Assembly (NCBI RefSeq): GCF_023898315.1
Contig: NC_064614.1
Location: 504,634,109-504,698,108, forward strand
DNA length: 64,000 bases
From: Schistocerca nitens
Lineage: Eukaryota > Arthropoda > Insecta > Orthoptera > Acrididae
Reading direction: 5' to 3'
Below are positions 43,539 to 54,052 of this stretch, piece by piece (position 1 is the first letter of the stretch; every line of letters starts with the position of its first letter). The notes under the pieces were generated by a model, which worked only from the letters and a program-made list of their open reading frames with translations, was not told the origin of the DNA and did no database searches. Both the position numbers and the translations under genes were made by a program.

Positions 43539-43725
43539 GGGCCGGCCGCAGTGGCCGAGCGGTTCTAGGCGCTACAGTCCGGAACCGCGCGGCCGCTACG
43601 GTCGCAGGTTCGAATCCTGCCTCGGGCATGGATGTGTGTGATGTCCTTAGGTTAGTTAGGTTTAAGTACTTCTAAGTTCTAGGGGACTGATGACCTTAGA
43701 AGTTAAGTCCCATAGTGCTCAGAGC
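43539..43725 (+). mobile_element. SINE-A, with 16-bp TSD
   Basis: Intact A-box (TGGCCGAGCGGTTCTAGGCGC) and B-box, a hairpin at 43682-43711, and an end at CAGAGC. It is flanked by a perfect 16-bp duplication CATACGACCGTACATC (43523-43538 and 43726-43741). It is inserted 45 bases after the SINE-C copy in the same Tc1 fragment. Confidence 0.96.
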
Positions 43726-43890
43726 CATACGACCGTACATCAAAGAAGAGATGTCTCCTGGTGTTATGAAATGCATTTCTTGCTGTAACAGGTCGATGGT
43801 TGTCTTCGAAAACAGCTTCATCAAGGTGCGGCTCCACGCTCTCTTTTGGACATTAAACAGACAATATCAGTAGAAGTCGTACCCAACACT

Positions 43891-44347
43891 TAGTTGACAA
43901 TAAGTTTCAATCAGGTACGTATAAATAATTCAGATTGACCATTTATGACTTCTTTCGCAGATGGGCGCCACAACGAATTTGAATTACTTCTGTGAATTGG
44001 TTAAATTAACTTTCTGCGAACTCGGAAATAGAGAGACACAAACATTCAACCATTTGAATAACATCAGTTTCATATAGGTTTCGGGGCTTCTTGAAAAGTG
44101 ACATTTGGGGTATTATCTCTGCTCTTGTCCTTAAATATCGATAACTGATTCACTTAGAACTCCAATAATTCCAGTATTCTCAACAAAACACAATCATGAA
44201 GACAGTCAATCTTCATATAATAAAATCAGATTCAAAAGCAAATATTTGTCTTTCGCATAAACGCTCATTTCAGTTTTCTTGACAGTTAAGCAAATCACTT
44301 CTCACTCCAAACGATGCGTTTTATTAGAACGTAGTTCTTGCAATAAC
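43891..44347. other. Unassigned AT-rich sequence
   Basis: No recognisable gene or element. Confidence 0.4.
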
Positions 44348-44355
44348 ATCGATGT

Positions 44356-44599
44356 TGATGGAAATGGAAATGCCGTGTGGCTAGGGCCTTCCGTCGGGTA
44401 TACCGTTCGCCTCGTGCAGGTCTTTCGAGTTGACGTCACTGCGGCGACTTGCGTGTCGATGGGGATGAAATGTTGATGATTAGGACAACACAACACCCAG
44501 TTCCTGAGCGGAGAAGATCTCCGACCCAGCCGGGAATCGAACATGGGCCGTTAGGCATGACATTCCGTCGCGCTAACCACTCAGCTACCAGGGGCGGAT
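44356..44599 (-). mobile_element. SINE-D, full length, with TSD
   Basis: On the minus strand the head is CCCCTGGTAGCTGAGTGGTT (A-box), then GTTCGATTCCCGGCTGGG (B-box). The body has TCATCCCCATCGAC, and the end is CCCGACGGAAGGCCCTAGCC. It lacks the GATGACC hairpin of families A-C. An 8-bp duplication ATCGATGT flanks it (44348-44355 and 44600-44607). Confidence 0.9.
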
Positions 44600-44607
44600 A
44601 TCGATGT

Positions 44608-45079
44608 GGGTCGAAAGTGGTCAAGACAAGAACAATAATTGAACCAACTACCATTACACATTCCTTTAAAATATTGATCTTATACTTTTTGTTTGCTACA
44701 ACCAATTAAATGCAGTCATTTTATTTGGATCAGAAGGCGATAACACACGTCAACAGGATCTTCTACCGCACGATAGCCTTCGCCTGCTGGACAACCGCGG
44801 TCAGCTCTCTGCGTGGCGACTGCACCGAAAATGATGTCGTCGTCGTGTTACTGCGCTCTCCCACGACATGACACAGACACAAACAAACCATTTCGATACA
44901 CAGTTCCAATTTTATAAACATGCAAATAACATTGACAATAATCTTGCTAAACACCTAACGTTATGCTCGTAAAATATATACAACATATGAAAACCTGCAA
45001 ATTGAGTGGTAGGAGACATGATGCATGATTTACCTGTCTCGACATTTGGTTACACTACACAGACCACTGAAAACGTGAA
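44608..45079. other. Unassigned sequence
   Basis: No gene is recognised. Short ORFs only. Confidence 0.4.
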
Positions 45080-45520
45080 CCACGCTAGGGACGCAGGACA
45101 ATGAGGGAAGGCTCTTGGATACACTCACCTGGTCTTTCATGGGACCTATAGAGGTAACAGAAAGTACCAGGGCAAATACTACATGAACATATTTGCGGAC
45201 CATATGCATTCCTTTACACTTGATGTCTTCATCGTCAACGATAGTATCTTCAAAGAGGATAGCTCTCCGTTTTACAACGCAAGAATCTTGCTACATCGGT
45301 TTGAGGAGAATGTTGGGTAATTCACGTTGATGTCTCGACCACCAAATCCGCCTGACATGAAGCATATGGCACCATCTGGAACGCTGTCGTGAGCTAGCTC
45401 GGCTTTTCCATACCAGTGGCCTGTAATTTACGGCAACTGCGTGACCTGTGCGTAGGCGTTGCGTGTCCCTCCGGAATCTTACCAAATACTTGTCGTCTCC
45501 ATGTCGCGCACAATCGCTGC
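45080..45520 (+). pseudogene. Tc1-like transposase, C-terminal fragment
   Basis: The plus strand reads, with stops, DSIFKEDSSPFYNARILLHRFEENVG (region of the second Asp), MSRPPNPPDMKHMAPSGTL (third motif, Glu lost) and ESYQILVVSMSRTIAA (C-terminal helix). The upstream half is unreadable. A mariner element begins immediately after it. Confidence 0.75.
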
Positions 45521-45522
45521 TA

Positions 45523-46168
45523 CGAGGGTTGTCCGGAAAGTAAGGTCAGATCGATCGCGAAATGGAAACCGCAGTGAAAATCCTACGGAGCTTTGCATAG
45601 ATGTGTTGGACTGTGTCTCTAGAGCGCCCGACGATCACGTCACGTCGCCCTTTCCAGTTCTGAGCGCACAATGAGCACGTAAAGATGCTTGGAAAATAGT
45701 ATCTCCCGCCAAGTATGAGCACCTGTGAGAGATTTCGCCTGATTTAATGCAGCTCGCACAACCTAACCGTCACTCATTGCCTCCTTCATGATAATTCTTG
45801 GCCGCACACTGCAGGGACAATGAGGACTCACCTGAAGCGTTTTCTTGGGAAGTGTTTTATTGCTCATCATACAGCTCAGATTTGACTCCCTCTGAGTTTC
45901 ATCCCTGTTCACATGAACTGCTGTCTATGAGGACTACATTTTGGCACAGACAACAAGCTGCAGATATGATAGAGAATTGACGGAAAGCACAGTTGGCTGC
46001 CTTTTATGATGAGGGTATTGGAAGGTTGATACAGTGCTCTAACAAAACTCGATAGGAGCGGCGACAATGTAGGGAAGTGGCTGGAAGGTGAAGCTAACGG
46101 TTTCAAATAAAACATTTTTAATTTTCGTTGTGATTTCCATTTCGCGACCGATCGGAGCTTTCTTTCCA
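45523..46168 (+). mobile_element. mariner-like element, internally deleted
   Basis: The left end CGAGGGTTGTCCGGAAAGTA and the complement of the right end (GGAAAGAAAGCTCCGATCGG) are matching terminal repeats, and both include CGATCGCGAAATGGAAA-like text. Between them lies only the transposase C-terminus in shifting frames: HCRDNEDSPEAFSW, YSSDLTPSEFHPC (third motif), then WRKAQLAAFYDEGIGRLIQCSNK. At about 650 bases it is half the length of a full mariner. Confidence 0.8.
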
Positions 46169-46907
46169 AATGGCGTTAGAAACATGAGCCTGCACACAAT
46201 TAAGAAGTTGCTCATAATGTTTTGGTTCATCAGTGTATACTTTTCGTTTGTTTACCGTCTACCTTACTCTCGTACAACAACAATATCGTAAACATGTGAG
46301 TTTTTCAGTAGAAGTGAGTGGTATGAGATAATCGCAGTGAACTGCAAGGGCTGGCAACTCACGCACGCAGGCCGCCGCTAGCACATTTGCCGCAGTGGAG
46401 CGGGTCCGTACTCATTAGGCGGGCCGTATTATTTCTGAGGTCGCCATGGAAACAACAACTTCCAGGTGAATGTAGCGGTATGTGTGCAGTTATAACGCAA
46501 TTTCCGAGACTTATGTAATCCACTGCCGGCGTGCGCTCAGTTTCGTCTGCGTTAGCAGCGACCGTAGTACAAAAATTCTTCTCTCGCTGACTGTTAACTT
46601 AATGATATCTACGATGGCGCTAAATGAACAGCATGCGTTGAAAAATAATGAGGTCACTGCTACTGCAGCGTATACGTCCAAATGAATGTTGCTGTCCAGA
46701 ACTTCGTTGCCGGGAATGCTTCACAGTAGCGAAGTTGCGCTCCCTGATGATAGCTCGCTTCCCACCACGGAAAATAGAAAAGCAAATTTTATGGAAAATC
46801 TTCACCCGGTTGTAAACCCGCCAACAGATCCATAACCAGGTGTCCGTGATGCTCCGATTATCTGCTGCTGCTGAGACGATTTTCTGTGGCCAAACTGTTA
46901 AAGGTCT
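46169..46907. other. Unassigned; GC-richer at 46350-46450
   Basis: No gene is recognised. CpG-containing text at 46360-46430 is too short to call an island. Confidence 0.4.
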
Positions 46908-47104
46908 GCCGGCCGCTGTGGTTGAGCGGTTCTAGGTGCTTCAGTCCTGAACCACGCGGCTGCTACGGTCGCAGGTTCGAATCTTGCCTCGGGCATGGAT
47001 GTGTGTGATGTCCTTAGGTTATTTAGGTTTAAGTAGTTCTAAGTTCTAGGGGACTGATGACCTCAGATGTTAAGTCCCATAGTGTTCAGAGCCATTTGAA
47101 CCTT
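46908..47104 (+). mobile_element. SINE-A, full length
   Basis: The head is GCCGGCCGCTGTGGTTGAGC with a B-box GGTTCGAATCTTGCC (one change). The hairpin GGGGACT...AAGTCCC is intact, and the end GAGCCATTTGAACC is followed by a T-rich run. No target duplication could be recognised. Confidence 0.93.
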
Positions 47105-47364
47105 TTATTTTTTTTTTTTCAGGTTCGAGGTCATGGCCGTAGACGTTCTCTACGCGTTCCTTATATACCTTAATTCCTGTGATTGCTGTCGGCAACTATT
47201 CAATACGAAGCATTTGGTGACCGCTGACTGGACGTCCTGAAATAGTACCGGCTGGCATATTCACGCTTTCGGGATGGGTACGCCACATTAAAACTCAAGA
47301 GTTCTCGCCCATCAGCTGTTCTATTCTGAAGGAATGTCTAGTGCAATGGTCAAGATTTTGTATT
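47105..47364. other. Unassigned short interval
   Basis: T-run at 47104-47119, then unassigned sequence up to the Tc1 element. Confidence 0.35.
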
Positions 47365-47366
47365 TA

Positions 47367-48498
47367 CACTGAGGTGACAAAAGTCATGGGATACCTCCTA
47401 ATATCGTGTCGGATATCCTTTCACCTGGCGTAGTGCGGCAGCTCGACGTGGCGTGGACTCTACAACTTGCTGGAACTCCCCTGCAGAAATTATGAGCCAT
47501 GCTGCCTCTACAGCCGTCCATAATTTCGAAATTGTTACCGGTGTAATATTTTGTGCACCAGTTGACCTCTCGATTATGTCCAATGAATGTTCATTAGGTG
47601 ATCAGATCATTCGCTCGAATTGCCAAGAATGTTCAAACCAACCGCGAACAACAGTGGCCTGGCGACAGGGCCCATTGTCATCCATAAAAATTCCACTGTT
47701 GTTTAGGAACATGAAGTCCAATAATGGCTGAAAATGGTCTCCATGTAACAGGACCAGTCAATGATCTGTTCAGTTGGCTCAGAGGACCTAGTCCAACTCA
47801 CACCTTTATGGAGCCACTACCAGCTTGCACAACTTGGGTCCGTGGCTTCGTGGAGTCTGTGCCACACTCAAATCCTACCATCAGCTCTTACCAATTGAAA
47901 TCGGAATTAATCTGATCAAGCTATGGTTTTCCAGTTGTCAAGGCTCCAACCGATTTAGTCATGAGACCAGGAGAGGCGTTTCAGGCGATGTCTTGCTGTT
48001 AGCAAAGGTCGTCTGTTGCCGTAGCCCATTAAAGCCAAATTTAACCGCAGTGTCTTAACGGAGACGTTTGTTGTGCGCCCCATATTGATTCCTGTTGTTA
48101 TTTCACCTAGTGCTGCATGTCTTTTAGCACTGACAACCCTACGAAAACGCCGCTGTTCTCGGTCGTTAAGCGAAGGCCGTCGGCCACTGTGTTGTCCGTA
48201 GTGAGAGGTAATGCCTAAAATTTGGTATTCGCGGCACATTCTTGACACTGTGGATTTCAGAAAATTGAATTCCAGACGATTTCCGAAATGGAATGTCCCA
48301 TCCGTCTAGGTCCGCGGTTAAAGTCTGTTAATTTTCGCCGTGTGGCCATATCAACGTCGGAAAGATTTTCACATGAGTCACTTGCGTACAAACGACAGCT
48401 ACACCAATGCACAGCAATTTTATACTTTGTGTGTACGTGACACTACCGCCATCTGTATATGTGCTTATCGATATCCCACGATTTCTGTTACCTCAGCG
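47367..48498 (-). mobile_element. Tc1-like element, degraded
   Basis: The ends CACTGAGGTGACAAAAGTCA and the complement CGCTGAGGTAACAGAAATCG match well, and TA lies at 47365-47366 and 48499-48500. The minus strand holds transposase remains: MCREYQILGI, PSLNDREQRRFRRVV, GINMGRTTNVSVKTLRLNL, then a DDE-domain wreck with several stops. The remnant at 1-104 belongs to the same family. Confidence 0.9.
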
Positions 48499-48516
48499 TA
48501 ATTTCATATCTTCAGA

Positions 48517-48699
48517 GCGGTTAAAGGCGCTACAGTCTCGAACCGCGAGACCGCTACGGTCGCAGGTTCGAATCCTGCCTCGGGCATGGATGTGTGTGAT
48601 GTCCTAAGGTTAGTTAGGTTTAAGTAGTTCTAAGTTCTAGGGGACTGATGACCACAGATGTTAAGTCCCATAGTGCTCAGAGCCATTTGAACCATTTGA
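48517..48699 (+). mobile_element. SINE-A, 5'-truncated, with TSD
   Basis: Lacks the first bases of the head (starts GCGGTTAAAGGCGC). B-box, body and hairpin are intact. It is flanked by a perfect 11-bp duplication ATATCTTCAGA (48506-48516 and 48700-48710). It landed only a few bases outside the Tc1 element's right end. Confidence 0.95.
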
Positions 48700-48710
48700 A
48701 TATCTTCAGA

Positions 48711-51080
48711 TCCCGCAATTTCATATTCCATTCTTTTATTTAGTCAACAATTCTCATCGCTAATATCGTTTAAGAAAAAAGCTCTGAGTATATTCTTTAA
48801 CAGGTGAATTTTCAACATTTATTAAAACAACTAGCTAAGCTTCCATTTATTATGTCGTGGTACCATTTGGTTTATCAGTACAGTGTATGCATACCTTCTG
48901 TATGCTTAATGTGATGTCATGAAAGCAGCTGAATTAGCTGCGACAAAAGAAACATCTGAACAATGAATCACGAACTCATTGATTTGATGATGTAGACCAT
49001 GTCGACCATTGCGTACAAAAACTTCTCGCGTGCACAACATGGTGCTCGTGTGACGTCAGAGGCCCGGCCTTCCACGGCGCTATTAGCTACGCCTCGGCTT
49101 CTCGGTACGGCGCGACGTTTCATTTGGTAGTGCGATGCGACACTTTCCTCCAGGTTTTGACTAATTTTGCAGGCTGCATCACACAAGTCATCAGGATACA
49201 CAAAATTTACAAAATTTAGTCTAACAACAAGAAGTAAGGTTCATTTACTAGGTGCCACTGAAGCTACTAAACTGAACTGTTCTAGTCTAAAACTTTTGTG
49301 TTATATTATTTCCTATGAAATACACAGGCTGTTACCAACTCCACCCTAACACATATTCTGGATGTAAAAGCAAATATTTGATCAAAATTTGTAATATTTT
49401 GTTCGTTCACACATCACATTCTCTCACTAGTAGCCAGCGTAAGAATACAACTTGCGATCTGTTGTCGAAAGACCTTACAACGGCTCAGCTCTAATAGCAG
49501 TGGCACGGTGGCTGGACGTAACTGCCTAGCCGTACCCGTGAGGGCTGTAATTGGATGTGTACAGCATCAGTCACATACCGCAGAGTCACCTGACGTCTAC
49601 TAAAGTTGAATGTCCTTCTCTCTGCAGAAGATGAGGCTCAGTCGTGGTTCCGTTTAGGTGGTGATGCTGCAACTGTTATGGCATTAGGAAAATTATGGAC
49701 TACTTTTCAGTAAACAGCACTTTGGTTTCGTTCGAGAGATGCCATGTTATTTATTTAGTATGTAATTCTTGCCACAGCACCGTTAATAGACATGCGAACT
49801 GTTACACAACGAGTCACTTGTGTAAATCAGTTATTTGGCACTCGTCAGTAATAATGTTGATCGCAGCTTCTAATCAAATAATCGTTACCAACGATCAGTG
49901 TGACTAGTTTGGTCCTCTAACATAATATGTCAGTAAAATTAGCACACTTTCACACACTTGTTAATCGTGAATTAACATGCGCGCGGTTGCACTCGGCTAC
50001 CGCTCTCACCCGACTGTTAATAACGCAGCTGATAATTAATAACACTGAGCATAACGACTGTTAATAATATAAATTCTGAGCAGTGAACGGTTTTCTGCAC
50101 AGACCGCGAACTTTCTGAGCGCAGCCGGCTGCGGACGCGACCCGCCTCTCTCGTCCGTGACACTGGAGCTTGCGGCTCAGCCGATCCACCCAATCACGGT
50201 CGAGGAAAGTCCACGCTATCCCGTAAGATCACGCTTTGCACAGCCAAAGACAAGCAAAGACACTGTCTCTTAAGGCAACTTGCCTGCGGATCTGCTTCGA
50301 AAAATCTATTTTGTTCATCTTAAATCAATGTTTAGAGTGTTTTGGACAAAGTTGTGGTTAAAGAAACTGAATTGTACATCAGGAAGTCGTTTAAATAATC
50401 AACCTACAGATCTCTCGGTGAGCGTCCACACCCATGTTTCCGATGCTTTAACACGTCAGTGTTCTCATTAGACACCTCTTCGAGGAACACATACAATTCA
50501 ACCGTTTTTCAAGTTGGCAGCCCTTTTAGAAGATGCTCTTTGCTATACTCCTGCGTTTCCCTTGCCTAACTTTGCTTTCCGAGCGTTGTTTCCCTTATAA
50601 ACTTTTCTGTAGTTTGAGTTGCTACTATTTCTGTCATTCTCGAAATTATTATGCCTCTAATTTGTTTGAGTGTGGAGTAGTTAGCAGGTGTGAAGTTCCA
50701 GAGTTGCTAGGAATGGGTTTCACATGAGACACTGTTGGCAGTTGATTTCATGAGACTGGCTGACGCTGAAAATTCGGTCCTCGAGGAAACTTAAGACGCC
50801 AGAATAACCAGAAGGAACAATAAAAGGTAAAAGAGAAGATGTGGGACATAGAAATCAGAAGATTATTATGCAAGCGGGGTGTATTAACAAATATAGCTAT
50901 GAACTGAATTTCTCGAGAATTTAATTTACTAAGACGTTTACTTTGTGCATAAAAAATCTATTCCAGCTAGAGATCTGAAATTTTTTGGCATGTGTCAGAG
51001 TCGTGTTTGGAGGAAGGCAGGCTATACACACTAACGTACTGTCAACAAGACGGAACATACACATTGTTAAATTATTAAAC
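48711..51080. other. Long unassigned stretch
   Basis: About 2.4 kb with no gene or element that I can support. ORFs do not exceed 77 aa and show no domain. 50110-50230 is GC-richer. Single-copy intergenic DNA or very old repeats are both possible. Confidence 0.5.
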
Positions 51081-51096
51081 AGTAACCTTAATTTAG

Positions 51097-51291
51097 GCGG
51101 CCGCGGTGGCCGTGCGGTTCTAGGCACTTCAGTCCGGAACCGCATGACTGCTACGGTCGCAGGTTCGAATCCTGCCTCGGACATGGATGTGTGTGATGTC
51201 CTTAGGTTAGTTATGTTTAAGTAGTTCTAAGTTCTGGGGGACTGATGACCTCAGATGTTGAGTCCCATAGTGCTCAGAGCCATTTTTTGAA
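51097..51291 (+). mobile_element. SINE-A, full length, with 16-bp TSD
   Basis: The head GCGGCCGCGGTGGCCGTGCG, the B-box GGTTCGAATCCTGCC, a hairpin with GGGGACT/GAGTCCC, and the end GAGCCATTTTTTGA are all present. It is flanked by a perfect 16-bp duplication AGTAACCTTAATTTAG (51081-51096 and 51292-51307). Confidence 0.97.
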
Positions 51292-51307
51292 AGTAACCTT
51301 AATTTAG

Positions 51308-52246
51308 ATTATCAGATGTAAACATTTGTAGAATAAAAACTTGTTGCTGAAATGACATGATTGTAGTCTACTTTTTAGATATACATTTAGCTAATGTGTA
51401 CTTAAAGTTTCAAGCATCTAAGTAATATACTTAGTACATAGATTCCAAGTATGGATAGGCACATAAAAATGCAGTTTACTGGTGTTCACGAAAAACTGTA
51501 GCAAAGTCATCATGTGAACTAACTTCAATAATTGTGTACCAAAATGTTCAGCAATAATCACTCCTGTTTTCCTATAATTTTCATCCTCACAAGAGTTCAA
51601 TTTTTCTTGTCAGATACATGTGTACTTTCCAGGTGTTCACATGCAAGTTACCTTAACTCTCGACCAAGATGCCACAATATCGCGATATTTTACCTACATA
51701 GTATGGCCTGTACCATGTTACAAATGTAACCAAATTTATCCAGTAAACAAACAGCCTTCCATCAACGTAATACGCTCCTCCAATAGCACGCTGTTCACCA
51801 CTATTCAGTAATTTGAAGCATCTGGAATAGGGCTGCATAATATGCCATGCTAAATTTTACCCTGTCAGGAGAAACACACTTTTCACTATAAATCCCTAAA
51901 CTTCTTACAACGGATGTCATTGGTTTATGAACTATTGAGCTTGTCATCAAAATGCCAATTAGGTCGTTTTCACAAAACTACAAGAACACCAGACAATACA
52001 TGTTCACGTTACTAAATCTGAATCCATTTCTCCAGTTACGAGCTATATTGGCCAATCGTCAGTTGTGGATTTAATTTATTCATATGCCAAAATTTGTACT
52101 TTCGGAAAAGCAATCAATCTCGAATCAACACGACCTTTGCTTGTGCCAACAATACCTAAACAAGCATTTCATCGCACGTACAAGATTCACTTCGCTATTA
52201 CACAGTGTGATTCACACACTTATTCATGGAAGCTCTGCAGCCCATT
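51308..52246. other. Unassigned AT-rich sequence
   Basis: No gene or element is recognised before the second LINE-I copy. Confidence 0.45.
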
Positions 52247-52651
52247 TCCTGTGTTACGCCCCCCAGAGGCTCAGCATTCATTTGCTGAGTACGGGCTTGA
52301 CGACCCCGGGGTCCTGAGCTGGGGACTGGTCTGCGCCGCCAGTCTCCTGTCACCGTAACCCCCGGACATGCTTCACGACCACCGTATGGCGCGGCGGTGG
52401 AATGTTGTGTGCTGCGGGGAATGGTAATCTTGGCTTGACCGCCTGGATTGCGAGGAAGGCCAACCTCTATAAAAACCCCTCAATCTTACGGTGTGCTCCG
52501 CGCCTATGAGATGCATGGCTGTTGGGGTGGAACAGTCGCAAGCGGGCAACCTCTGGGGCACCTGCCGCACCCCAGTTGTATACGGCTTACTCAGGCACGC
52601 GGGGCTCTGTCTGAGCGGACCTTTAGTTCCCTAGCTGCTCGTGGGACCGCA

Positions 52652-54040
52652 ATGGACCCTTCGACCTCTACATTTCCCCCTACCAGTGGATTGGGTGGGC
52701 CACTGCTAGGAAAACACACCCCATCGAAAAAGCGACTTCGTGCTGCGAGTCCTCCAGCTCCTGGTGTTGCTAGCGATTTATCAGACTGTCATAACAGAGC
52801 ACATGCTGATAATCAGAATGTGTTTTTGATTATTAAACGGAAGGAGGATAGCTTTGAGAGGGTTTCTCCCTTTTACACCCACAAAGGTCTTGAGGGAATT
52901 GCAGGTACACTGAAATCTGTTAAGCGACTGCGCAATGGTACTCTGTTAGTTGAGACTTCTAGTTCCCGTCAAGTTGCTTCTCTTCGGAAAGCAACCTGTC
53001 TCGGAGAGTACGCTATCGAGACCGAGCTCCACTCCACTTTGAATTATAGTAAGGGTGTTGTGACATGTAGGGACTTGGTGGATATCTCCACAGACGAGTT
53101 AAAATCTGAGTGGGCTGACGAAGGTATTGTTGACGTGCAGCATATTATGAAACGAGTCGATGGGGACCTCGTCAAATCCGACTCGTTTATTCTCACGTTC
53201 AGTTGCCCGAGACTCCCAGAGCATGTTAAAGTGGGGTTCTTACGTTTGCCAGTACGACCATATTTCCCCAACCCAATGCGCTGTTTTAAATGTCAGCGCT
53301 TTGGGCATACTACGTTGGGGTGCAATGGGATAGCCACTTGTGGTAAATGTGGTCAGCCTGCCCATGAAGGAGCCGATTGTTCATCGCCTGTGAAGTGCGT
53401 GAATTGCTCTGGGAGTCACCCTGTCTGGAGCCGGGTCTGCCCCATCTATCTCGACGAACGGAAGATCCAGGAGATCAAAACATCTAAGCGCATCCCCTAT
53501 GGTGAGGCCAAGAAGCTCTTTAAGGCCATGCAACCTCCTGTGTTTACGACATCTTTCGCTTCCGCTCTGAAAAAACCGGTACAAATGGCCACTGTTGCTA
53601 CGTAAACGGAGGTTGCTAGTGTTAGCACTAATACCTGCGTTTGCCAGTGCACTTGTGCTGCTGCGGTTGTTTTGAAACCTGCGGCTCTCCCCGCAACGCC
53701 GGACAAGGCCGTGGTTGCTGACATTGGGGCACTTCCTGCCTCTTCCCATATGGCGCCTTCTGCCCAGGCGAGTACAGCTCCACCTGCTGACAAGGCTCTG
53801 CATTCTAAGCCCCCCAAGACAAAGACGCCGAAGGTGAAGGTTTTGCCACCTGAGGAGACTGGTCAGGGCCGGTCCGATGACGAGGCCATCGTACTGTCTA
53901 AAATCTCCCGTGGGTCGTCATCGGAGCTGTTGGACATTGATGTCGACCGGGGGCGATCTTCTCGCCCCAGGAATAAATCTCCGGCCAGTACGGGCTCCCC
54001 TCCAAAACACAGAGGCAGGGTGAAAGTTCAGCCACCCTGA
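52652..54040 (+). pseudogene. LINE-I copy 2 ORF1 (gag-like), one stop
   Basis: Met at 52652 (MDPSTSTFPPT) was chosen by analogy with copy 1. Zinc knuckles are CFKCQRFGHTTLGC, CGKCGQPAHEGADC and CVNCSGSHPVWSRVC. The residues before them (VFLIIKRKEDSFERVSPFY, RNGTLLVETSS, SKGVVTCRDLVDIS) match the order seen in copy 1 ORF1. A TAA at 53603-53605 interrupts the frame, which continues open to 54040 (Pro/Lys/Ser-rich tail). Confidence 0.88.
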
Positions 54041-54052
54041 TCACTGGCCCCC

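Larger units (their letters stand above)
42756..43890 (+). pseudogene. Tc1-like transposase, N-terminal part, split by two SINEs
   Basis: Open from 42756 to 43247: the HTH region (WSISETANLVGCSRATVVIVYGKW), a GRPR-like hook (GCPRLIAQRG), KQGRSRSVADLTTDYNAG and VSQHTVQSTLLNTGLHSR. The protein text continues (PVPRLTQRHHQLQLQLARCHGH) through a SINE-C copy at 43300-43494 and a SINE-A copy at 43539-43725, then DVSW at about 43752. Catalytic motifs are not readable. It is related to the transposase in 20918-22086 (which shares EYNTGA/DYNAGA..VSQHTV). Confidence 0.8.

Noticed and set aside
43387..43675. Overlapping ORFs of 84 and 70 aa
   Set aside because: They run across SINE-C and SINE-A bodies. 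Similar fragments (SNPASGMDVCDVLRLV) recur at each SINE-A copy and are repeat shadows, not genes.
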